A stretch of DNA of 7,702 bases, taken from contig JALWTJ010000130.1 in assembly GCA_027082895.1 (NCBI GenBank), positions 1-7,702 of the forward strand, written 5' to 3'. Source of the stretch: Hyphomicrobiales bacterium (lineage in GTDB: Bacteria; Pseudomonadota; Alphaproteobacteria; Rhizobiales; Devosiaceae). The notes under the pieces are model-generated. The model made no database searches. It worked only from the letters and a program-made list of their open reading frames with translations, and had not been told where the DNA came from. This document shows positions 5,747 through 7,702 of the stretch, piece by piece. A program made the translations under genes and the position numbers. Each line of letters begins with the position of its first letter. Position 1 is the stretch's first letter.

Positions 5747-6328
5747 TCAGTTGGTCTGAAGTGCCTTGCGGATGGCCTCCGGACAGCGCGGATCGTCCAG
5801 GGGTACCAGTTCGCCGCTGGGCGCCAGGCACACCAGGTCCTGATTGTTGATGGTGGTGAAATAGCTGTCGGGGGGCAGATAGAGGGGACGGCTTCCCGCA
5901 GCCAGACGATCGGCGGTCATGCGCGCAGTCAGTTGCCGGGCTTCTGCCTCGGTCAGGGGACGGCCGCCCAGGGAGCGCAGATCCACCACCCTTGCGTTAC
6001 GCAGGCGCTGCAACTGTTCCTCGGAAATGCCGGCCAGGTCGATCTGTGCGGTATCGGAATCTTCAGGAAGCTGGGCGGTGCGCTGGGTGGGTGCGGGCAG
6101 ACGGTCGGGCCGGTCGGGAAGAACCAGGGGGGCGCGCGGCGTCTGCAGTTCGGGCTTGGCCTGCCGGTCAATAACCCCGATGCCCTTGAGGGTTTCGTCC
6201 ATGACTTCGCGTTCGAACGTCTGGGGATCGACCAGGGCATTGGTGCCCTCGATGGTGGTGCAGGCTGCCAGCGCGGGCAGCCCCACAATAACGGCCAGGG
6301 TCGCCAGAGGGCGCGCGAATGCGAGCAT
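5747..6328 (-). CDS. Predicted lipoprotein of unknown function
   Basis: 193 residues from the ATG at 6328. The N-terminus is a lipoprotein signal: one Arg (6), a hydrophobic core (about 8-22) and lipobox L-A-A-C23, so C23 would be lipidated and become residue 1. The mature part is hydrophilic: 'DETLKGIGVIDRQAKPEL' followed by a Pro/Leu stretch 'PRAPLVLPDRPDRLPAP' (64-80), an acidic helix region (90-145), and a C-terminal segment with C167 and C182 that could form a disulfide. The start is chosen by the strong AAGGTGA site; an upstream in-frame ATG at 6361 lacks one. I do not recognise the family. Its place just downstream of lspA recalls the alphaproteobacterial DUF3035/BamF lipoproteins, and the 'RAPLVLP' stretch is loosely like them, but the match is too weak to assign. 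LspA, encoded next door, would process it. Confidence 0.8.
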   Translation of the reverse strand: MLAFARPLATLAVIVGLPALAACTTIEGTNALVDPQTFEREVMDETLKGIGVIDRQAKPELQTPRAPLVLPDRPDRLPAPTQRTAQLPEDSDTAQIDLAGISEEQLQRLRNARVVDLRSLGGRPLTEAEARQLTARMTADRLAAGSRPLYLPPDSYFTTINNQDLVCLAPSGELVPLDDPRCPEAIRKALQTN

Positions 6329-6333
6329 TCCCG

Positions 6334-6340
6334 TCACCTT
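6334..6340 (-). promoter_or_regulatory. Ribosome binding site that fixes the lipoprotein start
   Basis: AAGGTGA on the minus strand, complementary to the 16S 3' end, lies 5 bases before the ATG at 6328. The open frame continues upstream through ATG codons at 6361 and beyond, but none has a comparable site, and starting at 6328 gives a normal lipoprotein signal length. Confidence 0.75.
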
Positions 6341-6383
6341 TCCTGTTGCAATGCTTTTCATCAAAAATATCTGCCCGAAACGC

Positions 6384-6397
6384 GAGGGAAAGCCCTC
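6384..6397. repeat. Small hairpin in the lspA-lipoprotein spacer
   Basis: GAGGG (6384-6388) and CCCTC (6393-6397) flank a 4-base loop. It lies in the 129-base spacer between lspA and the lipoprotein gene. No T-run follows directly on the minus strand, so it is a poor terminator; an mRNA stem that sets relative expression is possible. The rest of the spacer shows no clear promoter. Confidence 0.3.
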
Positions 6398-6457
6398 TTG
6401 ATCAAAACCTATGTATGTCATCTGCTGACCTATATCCAGATTCAGGCAGCAATGGGG

Positions 6458-6946
6458 TTAAACTTTCCTCACTTTTCCCGACAGGAGCACATCCAGCATC
6501 AACAGGACGGCGCCCAGCGTGATGGCGGCATCGGCGGTGTTGAACACAAAGAAGGAAGTTTGTCCGAAATGCAAGTGAAAGAAGTCCGCTACTGCCCCAT
6601 AAAGAAGGCGATCAACGATATTTGACAGGGCCCCTCCCAGAGCCATGGCCAGCCCAAGACGTGTCAGAAAGCTGTCGGCCTTGAGCCACCACCAGCTCAG
6701 GGAGGCAAAGGCAATGCCGATGATGACGAACACCAACGGCTGGGGAAGGCCACTCAGGATGCCCAGGGAAACGTTGCGGTTCCAGACCATGACATAGTCG
6801 AGAAAACCCGTTACCCGCACAAATTCGCCACCACTCCAGCCCATGATGTCAAGCTGGTAGAACTTGTGTGCCCTGTCGAACAGGAAGGCATCAAATCCCA
6901 CTGCCGCAGAAATCAGCAAGGAGCGAACCGGGGCGGCATCAGCCAT
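6458..6946 (-). CDS. lspA: Lipoprotein signal peptidase (signal peptidase II)
   Basis: Inner-membrane aspartyl protease that cuts the signal peptide of diacylglyceryl-modified prolipoproteins before the lipid-bearing Cys. 162 residues, the family norm, with four hydrophobic segments at about 9-26, 71-88, 93-110 and 137-155. Motifs are in order: N56-R-N-V-S-L-G (the conserved NxGxxFG region, here changed at two positions), 'GGALSNIVDRLLYG' (N109, D112, R113), 'VADFF' with D121, and 'FNTADAAITLG' with N136 and D139. D121 and D139 correspond to the catalytic Asp pair. The ATG lies inside the ileS 3' end (8-base overlap), so translation is probably coupled. The frame is open far upstream, but that part is antisense-like shadow of ileS in another frame. 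The next gene downstream encodes a lipoprotein substrate. Confidence 0.95.
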   Translation of the reverse strand: MADAAPVRSLLISAAVGFDAFLFDRAHKFYQLDIMGWSGGEFVRVTGFLDYVMVWNRNVSLGILSGLPQPLVFVIIGIAFASLSWWWLKADSFLTRLGLAMALGGALSNIVDRLLYGAVADFFHLHFGQTSFFVFNTADAAITLGAVLLMLDVLLSGKVRKV

Positions 6947-7702
6947 CGGTCTGGGGCTCGGCTGCATCTTGGGCTGCATCCCGTTCACGCATGGCAGCGG
7001 CATCGCGGGGGGACAGGTCCGGATAGTCCGGGTCCGTGCCCACGTCCGCAGAGATCTTCCACGAACGGGCGCATCTCTTGCCCTGTGCCCGATGGAAAAC
7101 AGCGGACACACCGGGCACATCATCGATACGGAATGCCTCGGCGGGGCCTTCTCCCTGTTTGATTTCAATGGCGCTGGTGATGCAGATTTCGGCCATGTCC
7201 TGACCATAAATGGCCACGAAAAGGTCCGGATCGGCCACATGCACCTCCGGTGCCGCTTCCAGGGAGGAGCCAATGGTCTTGTTCTTGCGCTCGATCTCCA
7301 GCGCGCCGGTCACCACCTTGCGCACCGCGCGAATGCGCGACCATTTTTCTTCCAGCTCGGCATCAGCCCAACCTTGAGGAATATCCGGAAACGTCTGCAG
7401 ATGTACCGAGGATTCCTCCCCCGGATAGCGCTGCAGCCACACCTCTTCCATGGTGAACACCAGTATCGGGGCCAGCCACCGGGTCAGGTATTCGAACAGT
7501 TCGTGCAGCACGCACAGGGCGGCCCGCCGCCTCAGGGAACTGGCCGGATCGCAATAAAGGACATCCTTGCGAATGTCGAAATAGAAGGCGGACAGTTCCA
7601 GGTTGATGAAGTTGGACAGGTTGGCGACGACCTTCTTGTAATCGAAATCCAGATAGGCCTGCCGCACCAGCCGGTCCAGACCGGCCAGACGGGACAGGAT
7701 CA
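6939..7702 (-). CDS. ileS: Isoleucyl-tRNA synthetase, C-terminal part (5' end outside window)
   Basis: Charges tRNA-Ile with isoleucine in the cytoplasm. Only about 254 C-terminal residues are visible; the Rossmann core, editing domain and KMSKS loop are outside. The frame is open to the window edge. The helical anticodon-binding domain is clear: 'KKVVANLSNFINLELSAFYF' then DIRKD-VLYCD (SAFYFDIRKD coded at 7592-7563), and 'LAPILVFTMEEVW' followed by the family's 'VHLQTFPDIP'. Near the end, 'GKRCARSWKI...DPDYPDLSPRDAAA' aligns with the C-terminal zinc-binding segment of bacterial-type IleRS, but only the first of the four expected cysteines remains. The stop codon lies 8 bases inside lspA. Gene identity is secure; loss of the zinc site is inferred from the alignment of motifs in memory. 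Confidence 0.96.
   Translation of the reverse strand, partial: ILSRLAGLDRLVRQAYLDFDYKKVVANLSNFINLELSAFYFDIRKDVLYCDPASSLRRRAALCVLHELFEYLTRWLAPILVFTMEEVWLQRYPGEESSVHLQTFPDIPQGWADAELEEKWSRIRAVRKVVTGALEIERKNKTIGSSLEAAPEVHVADPDLFVAIYGQDMAEICITSAIEIKQGEGPAEAFRIDDVPGVSAVFHRAQGKRCARSWKISADVGTDPDYPDLSPRDAAAMRERDAAQDAAEPQTDG

Noticed and set aside
4525..5850. Plus-strand open frame of 441 codons
   Set aside because: It is antisense to rluB throughout its main part, has no recognisable motif, and long antisense frames are expected at this G+C. The minus-strand gene has clear S4 and catalytic motifs.
5660..6625. Plus-strand open frame of 321 codons
   Set aside because: Runs antisense through the lipoprotein gene and into lspA; its sequence has the low-complexity look of a shadow frame.
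1..7702. CRISPR array, tRNA or rRNA genes, toxin-antitoxin pair, defence cluster
   Set aside because: I saw no regularly spaced direct repeats, no cloverleaf with a TTCRA loop, and no small gene pair or defence-type domains besides the single SNase-fold nuclease.

Overview
The window is a piece of a high-GC alphaproteobacterial chromosome made mostly of housekeeping genes. The evidence for the group is protein-level (the IleRS anticodon-domain motif SAFYFDIRKD, an endonuclease-type MutL), the high GC of the coding regions, and an intergenic repeat that resembles one dispersed in alphaproteobacterial genomes. I cannot name the genus. Nine coding regions are supported, two of them cut by the window edges.

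Layout. Bases 3-500 (+) are the 3' part of a patatin-like phospholipase. It converges on, and overlaps by 29 bases, tadA (472-939, -), the tRNA adenosine deaminase. A 50-base divergent spacer separates tadA from mutL (990-2834, +). After mutL comes a clearly AT-richer segment (about 2835-3732). It holds a 318-base gene-free stretch with small inverted repeats, then a gene for a membrane-anchored, thermonuclease-type nuclease (3153-3707, +). The nuclease converges on rsmD (3733-4293, -). rluB (4294-5547, -) lies directly upstream of rsmD, its stop codon touching the rsmD start. A 199-base spacer (5548-5746) carries an alphaproteobacterial-type repeat and a weak terminator-like hairpin. Beyond it lie an unrecognised lipoprotein (5747-6328, -), lspA (6458-6946, -), and the 3' part of ileS (6939-7702, -), which overlaps lspA by 8 bases.

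How the genes fit together. tadA, rsmD, rluB and ileS all serve translation (wobble inosine, 16S G966 methylation, 23S pseudouridine, Ile-tRNA charging). ileS-lspA-lipoprotein run in one direction; LspA would process the lipoprotein encoded next to it. mutL is mismatch repair. The nuclease looks like the one recent arrival, inserted between mutL and rsmD.

I found no CRISPR array, tRNA, rRNA, transposase, toxin-antitoxin pair or recognisable defence cluster, and I do not think the window contains a new multi-gene system. The points most worth a second look are the AT-rich nuclease island, two intergenic repeats that share sequence blocks, loss of most zinc-ligand cysteines in IleRS, and the repeat-bearing basic tail of RluB.
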